Made by a program: the position numbers and the translations under genes. From Jeongeupia wiesaeckerbachi (GTDB lineage: Bacteria > Pseudomonadota > Gammaproteobacteria > Burkholderiales > Chitinibacteraceae): DNA of 64,000 nucleotides. The notes below the pieces were generated by a model. It worked only from the letters and a program-made list of their open reading frames with translations. It ran no database searches and had not been told where the DNA came from. This document shows positions 9,355 to 17,446 of this stretch, one piece after another (positions within the stretch are counted from its first letter, which is position 1; each line of letters begins with the position of its first letter). The stretch spans positions 1,550,001 to 1,614,000 of the forward strand of contig NZ_CP136946.1 in assembly GCF_050916355.1 (NCBI RefSeq), written 5' to 3'.

Positions 9355-9954
9355 ATGCGCGACGTTCTTGTCTTGTATTACTCGACCCATGGTGCGACGC
9401 GCCAGTTGGCGCAGCTGATCGCGCGCGGCATCGAATCGGTGCCCGGCGCGCGCGCGCGCGTGCGCACGGTGCCGAAAGTGTCGACCGTGTGCGAAGCGGT
9501 CGAGGCGGCGATTCCGGACACCGGCGCGCCCTATGTCGAACTCAGTGATCTACACGAGTGCATCGGCCTGGCGCTGGGCAGCCCGACGCGCTTCGGCAAT
9601 ATGGCCGCGCCGCTCAAGTATTTCCTCGACGGTACCGTCAACGACTGGCTGGCCGGCACGCTGATTGGCAAGCCGGCGTGCGTGTTCACCAGCACCGGAT
9701 CGATGCACGGCGGCAATGAAACGACGCTGCTGTCGATGATGCTGCCGCTGTTGCATCACGGCATGGTCATCGTTGGCACGCCGTACAGCGAGACCGCATT
9801 GTCGACGACGACGTCGGGCGGCACGCCGTACGGCCCCAGCCATATCGCCGGGCCCGAGAGTCGTGCGCCGATCTCCGAGGCCGAAAAACAGCTGGCCATC
9901 GCCCAGGGCAAGCGGCTGGCCGAGATCGCCTTGCAACTGGCGACACCGCGATGA
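9355..9954 (+). CDS. wrbA: NAD(P)H:quinone oxidoreductase, WrbA-like flavodoxin
   Basis: Flavodoxin-fold FMN enzyme expected to reduce quinones by two electrons, protecting against quinone redox cycling. FMN phosphate loop YYSTHGATRQLA is at residues 8-19; GSPTRFGNMAAPLK and GSMHGGNETTLLS are typical WrbA blocks. The length, 199 residues, is normal. A -10-like TATAAT lies at 9323-9328 and an SD-like CCGGAG just before the ATG. It overlaps the DUF2069 gene by four bases, an arrangement common in betaproteobacteria. Confidence 0.9.
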   Translation: MRDVLVLYYSTHGATRQLAQLIARGIESVPGARARVRTVPKVSTVCEAVEAAIPDTGAPYVELSDLHECIGLALGSPTRFGNMAAPLKYFLDGTVNDWLAGTLIGKPACVFTSTGSMHGGNETTLLSMMLPLLHHGMVIVGTPYSETALSTTTSGGTPYGPSHIAGPESRAPISEAEKQLAIAQGKRLAEIALQLATPR

Positions 9955-10325
9955 GCACGCAACAGCATCGTGAGCTGGCGCGTCGCGTCGCGGTCGGCAG
10001 CGTGGTCGCGCTGATTGCACTGTGTCTGGCGTGGGAGTTGGTGCTGGCGCCGCTGCGTGCCGGCGGATCGACGCTGGCGCTGAAGGCCGTGCCGCTGTTG
10101 CTGCCGCTGCGCGGGCTGATTCACGGCCGGCGCTATACCTATCAGTGGACGTCGATGTTCATCCTGCTGTGGTGGGCCGAGGGGTTGATGCGGGTGTGGA
10201 GCGATGTGGGGCTGTCGCGCTGGCTGGCGGGCGGCGAGGTCTTGCTGGCAACGGCGTGCTTCGTTGCGGTGTCGTGCTACGCCAAGTGGACGCGGCCGAG
10301 CGTGCTGGCGGCGGAAAACGGCTGA
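9951..10325 (+). CDS. DUF2069 small membrane protein
   Basis: A 124-residue protein with four predicted transmembrane helices; the signature region RGLIHGRRYTYQWTSMFILL and WWAEGLMR identifies DUF2069. Function unknown. It starts within the last codons of the WrbA-like gene, so the two are co-translated. Confidence 0.85.
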   Translation: MSTQQHRELARRVAVGSVVALIALCLAWELVLAPLRAGGSTLALKAVPLLLPLRGLIHGRRYTYQWTSMFILLWWAEGLMRVWSDVGLSRWLAGGEVLLATACFVAVSCYAKWTRPSVLAAENG

Positions 10326-10639
10326 TCCTGCAGGCGGCGCTGTTGCGATTGCAGGCGGTTCTCTTGGCGCGCTCTCGGAAGGTGAAGGGCGCTTTGCCGG
10401 TATCGATTTGCGGGAGGGTCGTTCGAAAAAAAGAAGCGACCGGGCGCCTCGTCGCAACGGCAAGCTTGTGGCTCGGGTTGGCGGGCGGATCGGCTGCCGT
10501 GATCGGCGGCCGCCGGACTCGCCTTGTGGGCAAGCCGGTCTCCGGTGCAGTGTTTGGCCTGTTTCTTATTGCATGTCCGTTTCTGTCACGTTCCCCACAG
10601 CCGTCCCGGCATGGGGGCGAGACCGAAGCGGAATGATCC
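10326..10639. other. Intergenic, no gene seen
   Basis: A 314-base gap between the convergent DUF2069 gene and leuA. No frame here resembles a protein family. A widely spaced inverted repeat, CCCACAGCCG (10594-10603) and CGGCTGTGGG (10646-10655), spans the leuA stop codon and could act as a weak terminator. Confidence 0.5.
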
Positions 10640-12430
10640 TCACACCGGCTGTGGGTGCGTCCGTTCGTTCTTGTTCGCCAGCTTGTTCACCGCCGAGATG
10701 TACGCCTTGGCGCTGGCGACGAGGATGTCGGTATCGGCGCCCTGGCCATTGACGATGCGGCCCTCGCGGCTCAGTCGCACGGTGACCTCGCCCTGGCTGT
10801 CGGTGCCCTGGGTGATCGCGTTGACCGAATACAGCTGCAACTCGGCGCCGGTCGAGGCCAGTGATTCGATTGCCTTGAACACTGCGTCGATCGGCCCGTC
10901 ACCTTCGGCGTCGGCATGGCGCTCCTGGCCGTTTTCGGTGATCACCAGATTGGCCTGCGGTACTTCACCGGTTTCCGACACCACCTTCAGCGACGTCAGC
11001 CGGTAGGTTTCCTGTTCGATCGTGATCAGCTCGTCCGACACCAGCGCGTGCAGGTCTTCGTCGAAGATCTCGCGCTTTTTGTCGGCCAGTGCCTTGAAGC
11101 GCGAGAACGCGGCGTTCAGCGCCTCTTCGCTGTCGAGCATGATGCCGAGTTCGGCGAGCTTGGTCTTGAAGGCATTGCGGCCCGACAGCTTGCCCAGGGT
11201 CAGCTTGTTGGCGGCCCAGCCGACCGATTCGGCGCTCATGATTTCGTAGGTTTCGCGATGCTTGAGCACGCCGTCCTGATGGATGCCCGATTCGTGCGAG
11301 AACGCGTTGGCGCCGACGATGGCCTTGTTCGGCTGCACCGGGTAGCCGGTGACGGTCGAAACCAGCTTGGACGTCGGGACGATCTGCGTCGCATCGACGC
11401 GGGTTTCGACGCCGAAGATGTCGTGGCGGGTCTTCACCGCCATGACGATTTCCTCGAGGCTGGCATTGCCGGCACGCTCGCCGAGGCCGTTGATCGTGCA
11501 CTCGACCTGGCGCGCGCCGCCCATCACCGCGGCGAGCGAGTTGGCGACGGCCATGCCGAGGTCGTCGTGGCAGTGTGCCGACCAGATCACGCTGTCGCCG
11601 CCCGGCGTCTTGGCGATCAGCTCGCGGAAGAAACGCTCGGTCAGTTGCGGTACCGCGTAGCCGACGGTGTCGGGCACGTTGATCGTCTTGGCGCCGGCCT
11701 TGATGACTTCACCAAAGATCCGCGCGAGAAAGTCGATGTCGCTGCGCAAGGCATCTTCGGCCGAGAATTCGATGTCGGCGGTGTATTCGCCGGCGATCTT
11801 CACCGCCTTCACGGCCGCGGCGACGACTTCGTCCGGGCTCATGCGCAGCTTCTTCTCCATATGGATCGGGCTGGTTGCGATAAAGGTGTGGATGCGGCCC
11901 TTGGCGGCCGGGCGGATGGCTTCGCCGGCGGCGCGCACGTCACGTTCGTTCGCACGCGCCAGTGAACAGACGGTCGATTCCTTCACGGCTTCGGCAATGG
12001 CGCGGATCGAGTCTGCATCACCGGGGCTGGCGGCAGCAAAGCCGGCTTCGATGATGTCGACCCCGAGTTTTTCCAGCTGGCGCGCCACGCGGATTTTTTC
12101 TTCCCGCGTCATCGACGCGCCCGGCGACTGCTCGCCGTCGCGCAAGGTCGTGTCGAAAATGTACAAGCGCTCGCCCATGGCCGGTTCTCCCCAAGTGATC
12201 GACGCCGGCTGAGTGCCGGCCAGATAAGACTGGATGTTGAATTGATGCCCGCGGCTGGCAGCGAGCTGCGCGAGCTTGTTGAGCTGGGAGAGCGGCAGCG
12301 TGCCGCGTTCGCGCCACTTGTAGATCGCCGCGCGCGACACCGGGTCTTCCGGGAAGGCGGTGTTGAGCGCTTCGGCCAGCGGGCCGGGGCCGCCGAAATC
12401 GGCGATCAGGCGATCGATGTCCAATTGCAC
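10640..12430 (-). CDS. leuA: 2-isopropylmalate synthase with N-terminal helix-turn-helix-like extension
   Basis: Condenses acetyl-CoA with 2-oxoisovalerate in the first committed step of leucine synthesis. The catalytic TIM barrel starts near residue 84 (MGERLYIFDTTLRDGEQSPG), with metal-binding HCHDDLGMAVANS and SGIHQDGVLKHRETYEIM; the C-terminal leucine-binding regulatory domain is present. The 596-residue frame is longer than the usual ~510-560 because of about 83 extra N-terminal residues resembling a Cro/CI-type helix-turn-helix (ALNTAFPEDPVSRAAIYKWR, then GTLPLSQLNKLAQLA). Both the GTG at 12430 (SD GAGGAG) and the internal ATG of MGERLY (SD GGGGAGA) have good ribosome-binding sites, so two isoforms are possible. 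I recall an NCBI domain called carph-isopro at such N-termini, which I cannot check here. Confidence 0.93.
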   Translation of the reverse strand: MQLDIDRLIADFGGPGPLAEALNTAFPEDPVSRAAIYKWRERGTLPLSQLNKLAQLAASRGHQFNIQSYLAGTQPASITWGEPAMGERLYIFDTTLRDGEQSPGASMTREEKIRVARQLEKLGVDIIEAGFAAASPGDADSIRAIAEAVKESTVCSLARANERDVRAAGEAIRPAAKGRIHTFIATSPIHMEKKLRMSPDEVVAAAVKAVKIAGEYTADIEFSAEDALRSDIDFLARIFGEVIKAGAKTINVPDTVGYAVPQLTERFFRELIAKTPGGDSVIWSAHCHDDLGMAVANSLAAVMGGARQVECTINGLGERAGNASLEEIVMAVKTRHDIFGVETRVDATQIVPTSKLVSTVTGYPVQPNKAIVGANAFSHESGIHQDGVLKHRETYEIMSAESVGWAANKLTLGKLSGRNAFKTKLAELGIMLDSEEALNAAFSRFKALADKKREIFDEDLHALVSDELITIEQETYRLTSLKVVSETGEVPQANLVITENGQERHADAEGDGPIDAVFKAIESLASTGAELQLYSVNAITQGTDSQGEVTVRLSREGRIVNGQGADTDILVASAKAYISAVNKLANKNERTHPQPV

Positions 12431-12505
12431 GCTGTTCTCCTCAGATTTGAGTACACAGCGTATAAATTGTCGGACGCAGTGTCAAACATTTCTGCGTAAA
12501 ACAAC

Positions 12506-12532
12506 AAAAAAGCGCCCGGCCGGGCGCTTTTT
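12506..12532. terminator. Rho-independent terminator between pssA and leuA
   Basis: A perfect palindrome with arms GCGCCCGG/CCGGGCGC flanked by A5 and T5. It lies after the pssA stop (12560) and before the leuA start, so leuA is probably transcribed from its own promoter near 12440-12500. Confidence 0.85.
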
Positions 12533-12559
12533 GGAGACTGAGTTCTACTTTTTGTAGAA

Positions 12560-13324
12560 TCAGTTCGGTGATTGCAGCTTGTTCCGCCGCAGCAATTGCC
12601 ACAGCCAGTACACATAACCCGAGACGCCGTAGCCGACGAAGAACAGGAACAGCGCCAGCGCCGGCTTGGCGGCGAGCACGATCAGCACCAGCACCATGAT
12701 CAGCATCGCGTAGAACGGCACGGTCTTGCGGACGTTGAATTCCTTGAAGCTCCAGAAGCGGACGTTCACGACCATCGACACGCCGGCGAGCAGCGTGAAC
12801 GCCATGGCGACAAAGGGCAGCAGGTGGGCCAGCGGTTCGATTTCCTCGGCGAACTCGTGCACGTTCCACACCAGCCCGGCGACGATGCCGGCGGCAGCCG
12901 GGCTTGCCAGCCCCTGGAACCAGCGTTTGTCGACGATGCCGATATTGACGTTGAAGCGCGCCAGCCGCAGCGCGGCGCAGGCGCAGTAGACAAAGGCGAT
13001 GATCCAGCCGGTCTTGCCGTAATCCTTGAGCATCCACTCGTAGGCGACCAGCGCCGGCGCAACGCCGAAGCTGACCATGTCCGACAAGCTGTCGAGCTGG
13101 GCGCCGAATTCAGACTGCGTGTGCGTCATCCGGGCGACGCGGCCGTCGAGGCCGTCGAGGATCATGGCGACGAAAATGGCGACCGCGGCGTGTTCGAAGC
13201 GGTTGTTCATCGCCTGAACGATGGCGTAGAAACCGGCGAACAACGCACCCAGCGTGAACAGATTGGGCAGCAGGTAAATGCTCTGACGGCGCAGGTTCAT
13301 CGGGCTCTTGGTGTTCAGGGTCAT
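12560..13324 (-). CDS. pssA: CDP-diacylglycerol--serine O-phosphatidyltransferase
   Basis: Integral membrane CDP-alcohol phosphatidyltransferase making phosphatidylserine, the precursor of phosphatidylethanolamine. The diagnostic DGx2ARx8Gx3Dx3D motif is intact (DGRVARMTHTQSEFGAQLD, then SLSD). I choose the ATG at 13324 (MTLNTKSPMNLRRQS), giving 254 residues; a longer frame to 13396 adds a Pro/Gly-rich leader untypical of the family. It lies head to head with psd, the next enzyme of the pathway, about 158 bases apart. Confidence 0.94.
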   Translation of the reverse strand: MTLNTKSPMNLRRQSIYLLPNLFTLGALFAGFYAIVQAMNNRFEHAAVAIFVAMILDGLDGRVARMTHTQSEFGAQLDSLSDMVSFGVAPALVAYEWMLKDYGKTGWIIAFVYCACAALRLARFNVNIGIVDKRWFQGLASPAAAGIVAGLVWNVHEFAEEIEPLAHLLPFVAMAFTLLAGVSMVVNVRFWSFKEFNVRKTVPFYAMLIMVLVLIVLAAKPALALFLFFVGYGVSGYVYWLWQLLRRNKLQSPN

Positions 13325-13482
13325 GGGGTTCTCTAGTGGTGGCGGCGGGCCGCCGGGGATAGTGCAACATGCAGAGTTTAATACGGTACGCCCCAATCGG
13401 GGAGGACGCCGGTACGGTGCACGGTGATGGCGCTTCGGCTCTTGCGTTACAATCCCCCGTTTGATGAAACGCGGAGCGCTTC

Positions 13483-14331
13483 GTGTCCGAACGCTTGAAA
13501 GTCCTGTTGCAGTACGCCGTGCCCAAGCTGGCGCTCACCGTTTTTGCCGGCTGGGTGGCAACGCCGGCGCGTGGCAAGGTGACAACCTGGATCATCCGTC
13601 GTTTCGTGGCCAAGTACGGCGTGAACATGAGCGAAGCCGCCGAGTCGGACATCGGCCACTACGCCAGCTTCAACGATTTCTTCACCCGTGCGCTCAAACC
13701 GGGCGCGCGCCCGCTGGCGCAGTCGGCGCTGGTTTGCCCGGTCGATGGCGCCATCAGCCAGTGCGGCGCCATCGAGCATGATCAGGTTTTCCAGGCCAAG
13801 GGCCATCGCTATTCGACCACGACGCTGGTCGGCGGCGATGCCGCCTTGGCGCAGTACTACGACAACGGCAGTTTCGCCACGATCTACCTGAGCCCGAAGG
13901 ATTACCACCGCATCCATATGCCGTGCGATGGGCGTCTGCTGCAGATGGTCTACGTGCCGGGCGAGCTGTTCTCGGTCAATCCGGCCACCGCACGCAATGT
14001 GCCGGGGCTGTTTGCCCGTAACGAGCGCGTGGTGTGCGAGTTCGAGGGCGAGCAGGGCCGGTTCATCATGGTGCTGGTTGGCGCGACCATTGTCGGCAGC
14101 ATGGCGACCGTCTGGCATGGTCTTGTCAACCCGCCGCGTGAGTCGGCCGTTCGTCGCTGGGATTACCGTGACCAGCAGATCGCGCTGAAGAAGGGCGAGG
14201 AAATGGGCCGCTTCCTGCTCGGCTCGACGGTCGTGCTGCTGTTCCCGCAACCGCGACTGGCATTCGCGGACGGCTGGGGCCCCGCCGCACCGGTGCGCCT
14301 CGGGCAGGCGATGGCCGAATACGCCGCTTGA
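13483..14331 (+). CDS. psd: Phosphatidylserine decarboxylase proenzyme
   Basis: Decarboxylates phosphatidylserine to phosphatidylethanolamine at the inner membrane. The self-processing motif LGST is at about residues 246-249; Ser248 would become the pyruvoyl group. Further motifs are PVDGAISQCG, SPKDYHRIHMP and VPGELFSVNP. The 282-residue length fits the E. coli-like class. The start is GTG at 13483 with GGAG upstream, and a -10-like TACAAT lies at 13448-13453. The gene points away from pssA, whereas in many betaproteobacteria psd and pssA are co-oriented behind ilvC. Confidence 0.95.
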   Translation: MSERLKVLLQYAVPKLALTVFAGWVATPARGKVTTWIIRRFVAKYGVNMSEAAESDIGHYASFNDFFTRALKPGARPLAQSALVCPVDGAISQCGAIEHDQVFQAKGHRYSTTTLVGGDAALAQYYDNGSFATIYLSPKDYHRIHMPCDGRLLQMVYVPGELFSVNPATARNVPGLFARNERVVCEFEGEQGRFIMVLVGATIVGSMATVWHGLVNPPRESAVRRWDYRDQQIALKKGEEMGRFLLGSTVVLLFPQPRLAFADGWGPAAPVRLGQAMAEYAA

Positions 14332-14376
14332 TTTCGCTGCCGGTGCTGGCCTTGCTCCAAGGTCGGCGCTCGCCCC

Positions 14377-14394
14377 GTGCTCAGTTCTGAGACG
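14377..14394. promoter_or_regulatory. Inverted repeat, distal activator site A of promoter 1
   Basis: 7-4-7 inverted repeat GTGCTCA-GTTC-TGAGACG, centred about 224 bases upstream of the -24 element at 14610. A near copy (CTGCTCA-ACTC-TGAGACG) lies at the equivalent place upstream of promoter 2. It is inferred to bind the sigma54 activator encoded at 20167-21576. Confidence 0.6.
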
Positions 14395-14525
14395 TTTTTC
14401 GTCGTCGCGCCAAGCTGCGCCAGCCACGACCGGCCGCATTCCCGCTGCAATATGGGCTTCCAAACAGGCGCTGCCGTCGGCGGCGTCGGCTCTGGCCGTC
14501 GTTTCGGCCGGCTGGGCCGGAAATA

Positions 14526-14543
14526 TGTCTCAGTGTTGAGGCA
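14526..14543. promoter_or_regulatory. Inverted repeat, proximal activator site B of promoter 1
   Basis: TGTCTCA-GTGT-TGAGGCA, one mismatch from a perfect palindrome. It starts exactly 83 bases upstream of the -24 TGG, the same distance as its counterpart at 17364. Confidence 0.65.
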
Positions 14544-14587
14544 TTCATGATTTTCGGTGTACAGGAAATATCCTCTATTTCCTTATA

Positions 14588-14600
14588 AATCAATGATTTG
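14588..14600 (+). promoter_or_regulatory. IHF-like site of promoter 1
   Basis: AATCAATGATTTG matches the IHF consensus WATCAA-N4-TTR. It lies between the activator sites and the -24 element, where DNA bending is needed for sigma54 activation, 21 bases before the -24 TGG as at promoter 2. Confidence 0.6.
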
Positions 14601-14608
14601 ATGGTGCG

Positions 14609-14625
14609 TGGCACGCGGTGTGCAT
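14609..14625 (+). promoter_or_regulatory. Sigma54 promoter of Fap-like locus 1, first transcript
   Basis: TGGCACG-CGGT-GTGCAT fits the -24/-12 consensus TGGCACG-N4-TTGCW with one mismatch. The GG (14610) to GC (14622) spacing is 12. It lies about 35 bases before the ATG at 14660. Confidence 0.82.
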
Positions 14626-14659
14626 TTGAGTCCGGCATACGAATGCACCGGAGTCGATC

Positions 14660-15112
14660 ATGCCACGAGCCCAAACCAGCTCCCTGCTCAGCCTGTCGGC
14701 GTTGCTGCTGACCTTGCTTAGCGGCGGAGCCCGGCCAGCCATGGCGGAGGAGGGATCGATCCTGGTCCAGCGGCATGTCGCACCGCGCACCGCTTTCCGT
14801 CCTGACAGCCCGAAGTCGCCGAAAGTCATCGAAGTCCAGGTTTCGCCAGCCACAACGGTGATGTCCCAGACGCAGGCCATTGCCGGCGTGGGCAGCGTCG
14901 ACGATGCGCTGATGGGTGATATGCGCGCCGGCCAGATACCGGCCCAGGCTGGCAATACCTCGTCGCTTGCCGCCGGTCAGAGCGCCGTGGCGCTTGGCAA
15001 TGCCGCCGGGGCTGCACCGAGCGGGACGGGTCGAACGCCCGGCGGCGGCGGTTTCGTCCAGGGGATAGGCAATAGCGTGGTGAACGCCATGTCGCCGATC
15101 CTCTCGCGCTGA
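14660..15112 (+). CDS. Small secreted protein of Fap-like locus 1, unknown
   Basis: A 150-residue protein with a signal peptide (hydrophobic core SLLSLSALLLTLLSGG, likely cleavage after AMA near residue 28). The mature part is Ala/Gly/Ser-rich and ends GGGFVQGIGNSVVNAMSPIL. No catalytic or repeat domain was recognised. CGGAG precedes the ATG. As first gene of the sigma54 transcript it occupies the place of FapA in Pseudomonas Fap operons, where FapA is thought to influence fibre composition. That role is inferred from position only. Confidence 0.75.
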   Translation: MPRAQTSSLLSLSALLLTLLSGGARPAMAEEGSILVQRHVAPRTAFRPDSPKSPKVIEVQVSPATTVMSQTQAIAGVGSVDDALMGDMRAGQIPAQAGNTSSLAAGQSAVALGNAAGAAPSGTGRTPGGGGFVQGIGNSVVNAMSPILSR

Positions 15113-15136
15113 CGCGATGGCCCGCCAAGGAGAACC

Positions 15137-15754
15137 ATGATGAGTCGCGTACCAAATCTGCTGTTGGCGCTGCCGCTCCTGGCTTGCGGCGCGAGTACCT
15201 GGGCCGTCGATACCGCGCTGATCAGCGATACCGGCATCGCCTCGCAAGGGGTGCTGTCGGTCAATGTGACGGCCGGTGAACACAATACCGCAGCCAATCT
15301 GCGGGCGATTGCCGTCAACCCGGACGGGACGGCCATTGCTGTCGTCAGCGGGGCGGCGGTGCAGGGGGCCGTGTCGATGCCGGGTGTCGGCAGCGTGCAG
15401 AGCGCGCAGATCAGCGGCGCGGCGTTCTCCGGTTTCAATGGCGTGCTCGGGGTCAATCAGCAGGCCGGTCGCGGCAACGTCAGCGCCAATCTGCTGGGCG
15501 TCGCGCAGGGCGCCAGCACGGGTGTGGTGACCGTCTTCACGGTGAAGCAGGCCGACGATGGTTTGCTGGCGGACAGCGTGGCCAATCCGTTGCAGCAGCT
15601 GCTTGGCGATGTGACGTCGGTGCAGCAAGTGGGTATCGATCCCGGTGCGTTCAAGGGAACGAGCGGGGTTGTGCAAATCAACCAGGTGGCGGGCAACGGC
15701 AACATCACGGGCAATGTGCTCGCGGTGCAGTTCTCGCGCCCACCCGGTTTATAA
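15137..15754 (+). CDS. Secreted repeat protein, Fap minor-subunit-like
   Basis: A 205-residue secreted protein; the signal peptide ends around STWAVD (residue 23). Three imperfect repeats are visible: GVLSVNVTAGEHNTAANLRA (about 38-57), GVLGVNQQAGRGNVSANLLG (about 105-124) and GVVQINQVAGNGNITGNVLA (about 180-199). The shared pattern is GVxxxNQxAGxGNxxxNxLA. A similar unit (GVAQLNQVAGSGNVANNLAQ) occurs in the protein at 19449, so the two are probably related components. AAGGAG precedes the start. It is inferred to be a fibre-associated or nucleating subunit; FapB, FapE or a new component cannot be told apart here. Confidence 0.75.
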   Translation: MMSRVPNLLLALPLLACGASTWAVDTALISDTGIASQGVLSVNVTAGEHNTAANLRAIAVNPDGTAIAVVSGAAVQGAVSMPGVGSVQSAQISGAAFSGFNGVLGVNQQAGRGNVSANLLGVAQGASTGVVTVFTVKQADDGLLADSVANPLQQLLGDVTSVQQVGIDPGAFKGTSGVVQINQVAGNGNITGNVLAVQFSRPPGL

Positions 15755-15827
15755 AAGGCCTGCAGACAGGCCAGGTAGTTGAGCTTTTGTCCATGAAGTA
15801 CTTATTCAAGTCTTGAGGAGAAGCAAA

Positions 15828-16709
15828 ATGAGAACCCTGAAACTTACTGCAGTCGCTCTTGCCTTCGCCGGTATGTCGAGTGTTGCGTTCGCTGAAGCGG
15901 ACCTGGATTTCGACGTTGCACTGGCTGGCTCGTTGATCTTTGACGTCACCGGCACCGTCGACCTGATGGCCAATACCTTCGTCAACAGCGATACCACGGT
16001 CAACCTGCATGCGGTTGGTGTCGGCGTGGCTGGCGGTGCCATCGTTGTCGGTACGACGGCGGCCGATGCCACGGTCAATGCCGTGCAGAAGAGCATCGAC
16101 AACAACAGCCTGGTCATCGGCAGTTCGGTGTCCGGCGTGACCGCATCGGGTATCGGCGTGCTCGGTAATATGGGCATGAACGATGCCGCCGGTAACGGCA
16201 ACCAGCAGGCCAACACACTGTCGATTGCCACGACCAATAGCGGTGCAACCCTGGGCGGCATCGCCCTGCCGTTCCCGCTGCCACCCATCGGCGGCATTCC
16301 GGCCATCGGTGTCGCCACCGCCGACGTGAACTATGAGCAGAACAGCGAGCTGAACGACACGCTGGTGTTCGGTCTGCTGCCGGTTCTGCCCAATGCCACT
16401 TCGGCGATCACCGGTAGCGTCATCGGCTTTGCCGGTAACGGCGGTGTCAACTCGGCGGCCGGCGTGGGCAACCAGCAAGGCAACTACGCGGCCATCGCCT
16501 CGGTCAACCATGGCGCCCTCGCCGTGGCCAGCTCGGGCGGTCTGCAGCTGAGCGACCACAACGACACACTGGAAGGCGTGTTCCTCAACAATGTGTCGGC
16601 AATCACGGGGTCGGTGTTGTTGACCGCCGGCAATATCGGGGTGAACTCGGCAGCCGGTGTCGGCAACCAACAAGTCAATACCTTGGCGATTGCCTCGGCC
16701 TACCAATAA
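15828..16709 (+). CDS. FapB/FapC-like repeat protein, copy 1
   Basis: A secreted 293-residue protein, candidate major fibre subunit. It has a signal peptide MRTLKLTAVALAFAGMSSVAFA and a start with SD GAGGAG. Three repeats follow the pattern GNxGxNxAAGxGNQQxNxxxIA: NMGMNDAAGNGNQQANTLSI near 115, NGGVNSAAGVGNQQGNYAAI near 205 and NIGVNSAAGVGNQQVNTLAI near the C-terminus. Asn/Gln-containing repeats of this type separated by variable linkers are typical of FapB/FapC functional amyloids. It lacks the C-terminal CxxC that I recall in Pseudomonas FapC. It is the last gene of the first transcript, closed by the terminator at 16725-16756. Copy 2 at 17808 has the same length and is nearly identical over its last two-thirds. 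Confidence 0.82.
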   Translation: MRTLKLTAVALAFAGMSSVAFAEADLDFDVALAGSLIFDVTGTVDLMANTFVNSDTTVNLHAVGVGVAGGAIVVGTTAADATVNAVQKSIDNNSLVIGSSVSGVTASGIGVLGNMGMNDAAGNGNQQANTLSIATTNSGATLGGIALPFPLPPIGGIPAIGVATADVNYEQNSELNDTLVFGLLPVLPNATSAITGSVIGFAGNGGVNSAAGVGNQQGNYAAIASVNHGALAVASSGGLQLSDHNDTLEGVFLNNVSAITGSVLLTAGNIGVNSAAGVGNQQVNTLAIASAYQ

Positions 16710-16724
16710 GTGCTCAGGGACAGA

Positions 16725-16756
16725 ATGCGGGGGAGGAGACTCCCCCGCATTTTTTT
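16725..16756 (+). terminator. Strong rho-independent terminator after FapC-like copy 1
   Basis: A perfect 11-bp stem ATGCGGGGGAG/CTCCCCCGCAT, loop GAGA, followed by six T. It separates the two FapC-like genes into different transcripts. Confidence 0.9.
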
Positions 16757-16770
16757 GCCTAGCTGCCCAC

Positions 16771-16835
16771 TCGCCTCCCCAGTTCGCCTCCCCAGTTCGC
16801 CTCCCCAGTTCGCCTCCCCAGCTCGCACCACCAGT
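16771..16835 (+). repeat. Tandem 13-bp repeat, five copies
   Basis: Unit TCGCCTCCCCAGT: three exact copies at 16771, 16784 and 16797, a fourth with one change at 16810 and a degenerate fifth at 16823. It is noncoding and directly follows the terminator. Confidence 0.9.
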
Positions 16836-17215
16836 TCAATCCCCAAGCGCTGGTTGCGAGGGCATAGCCGGCCGTAGCGTGGAGGGGTGGGCACGCCATG
16901 GCCGCACAACGGCTGCTGTGCGATGACTGCATCTCCGGCTCTAGCATGGCAACCGCATCGCGCGGTGCTGTGTAGGCATTCCTCCTGGCGCGTCCGCCCT
17001 GGGCGCGCTTAGCGGCGGACAGGTATGCCCCCCGCCTGCAGCGCCACCGGATGGACGCACGCTGGGCGATTCATCGGCCCGGCCCACGGATGGATGCGTG
17101 GAGGGCGATGGGCATTCGGGCGGGCCGCTGTCGGCGATATGCATCGTGGGAACCAATCCTCCTTCGCCATCCGCGCAGCCCTGCCGATCCGCGTGATCGG
17201 ACGTGCTCATCGAAT
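16836..17215. other. Intergenic stretch between transcripts, no gene seen
   Basis: About 380 bases of GC-rich DNA with no convincing frame, promoter or repeat. It lies between the 13-bp tandem repeat and the distal activator site of promoter 2. Confidence 0.5.
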
Positions 17216-17233
17216 CTGCTCAACTCTGAGACG
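17216..17233. promoter_or_regulatory. Inverted repeat, distal activator site A of promoter 2
   Basis: CTGCTCA-ACTC-TGAGACG, a near copy of the site at 14377-14394. It starts 231 bases upstream of the -24 TGG, against 232 for the first promoter. Confidence 0.6.
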
Positions 17234-17363
17234 ATTTTCACGCTGCCCTTGCGTTTTTTTGGGCTGCCAAGCCGCATTCCAGCTGGTTTCTTTGCAAACG
17301 AAGGGAGGGCGAATCGCCTGAACGGGCGGTGGTCGACATTTCCCTTGGATAGTGCTCGAAAAC

Positions 17364-17381
17364 TGTCTCAATGCTGATTCG
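17364..17381. promoter_or_regulatory. Inverted repeat, proximal activator site B of promoter 2
   Basis: TGTCTCA-ATGC-TGATTCG, with a perfect left half and a partial right half. It starts 83 bases before the -24 TGG, exactly as in promoter 1. Confidence 0.55.
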
Positions 17382-17425
17382 TTTGCTGACTCTGCTGATG
17401 CGCTTGAATTTATATTATTCATATA

Positions 17426-17438
17426 AATCAAACGGTTA
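17426..17438 (+). promoter_or_regulatory. IHF-like site of promoter 2
   Basis: AATCAAACGGTTA matches WATCAA-N4-TTR. It lies 21 bases before the -24 TGG, the same as at promoter 1. Confidence 0.6.
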
Positions 17439-17446
17439 TTGTTGTC

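Noticed and set aside
10022..10636. A 204-codon frame overlapping the DUF2069 gene and running into the gap before leuA
   Set aside because: Out of frame with the recognised DUF2069 protein; Ala/Gly/Arg-rich sequence typical of GC-rich shadow frames.
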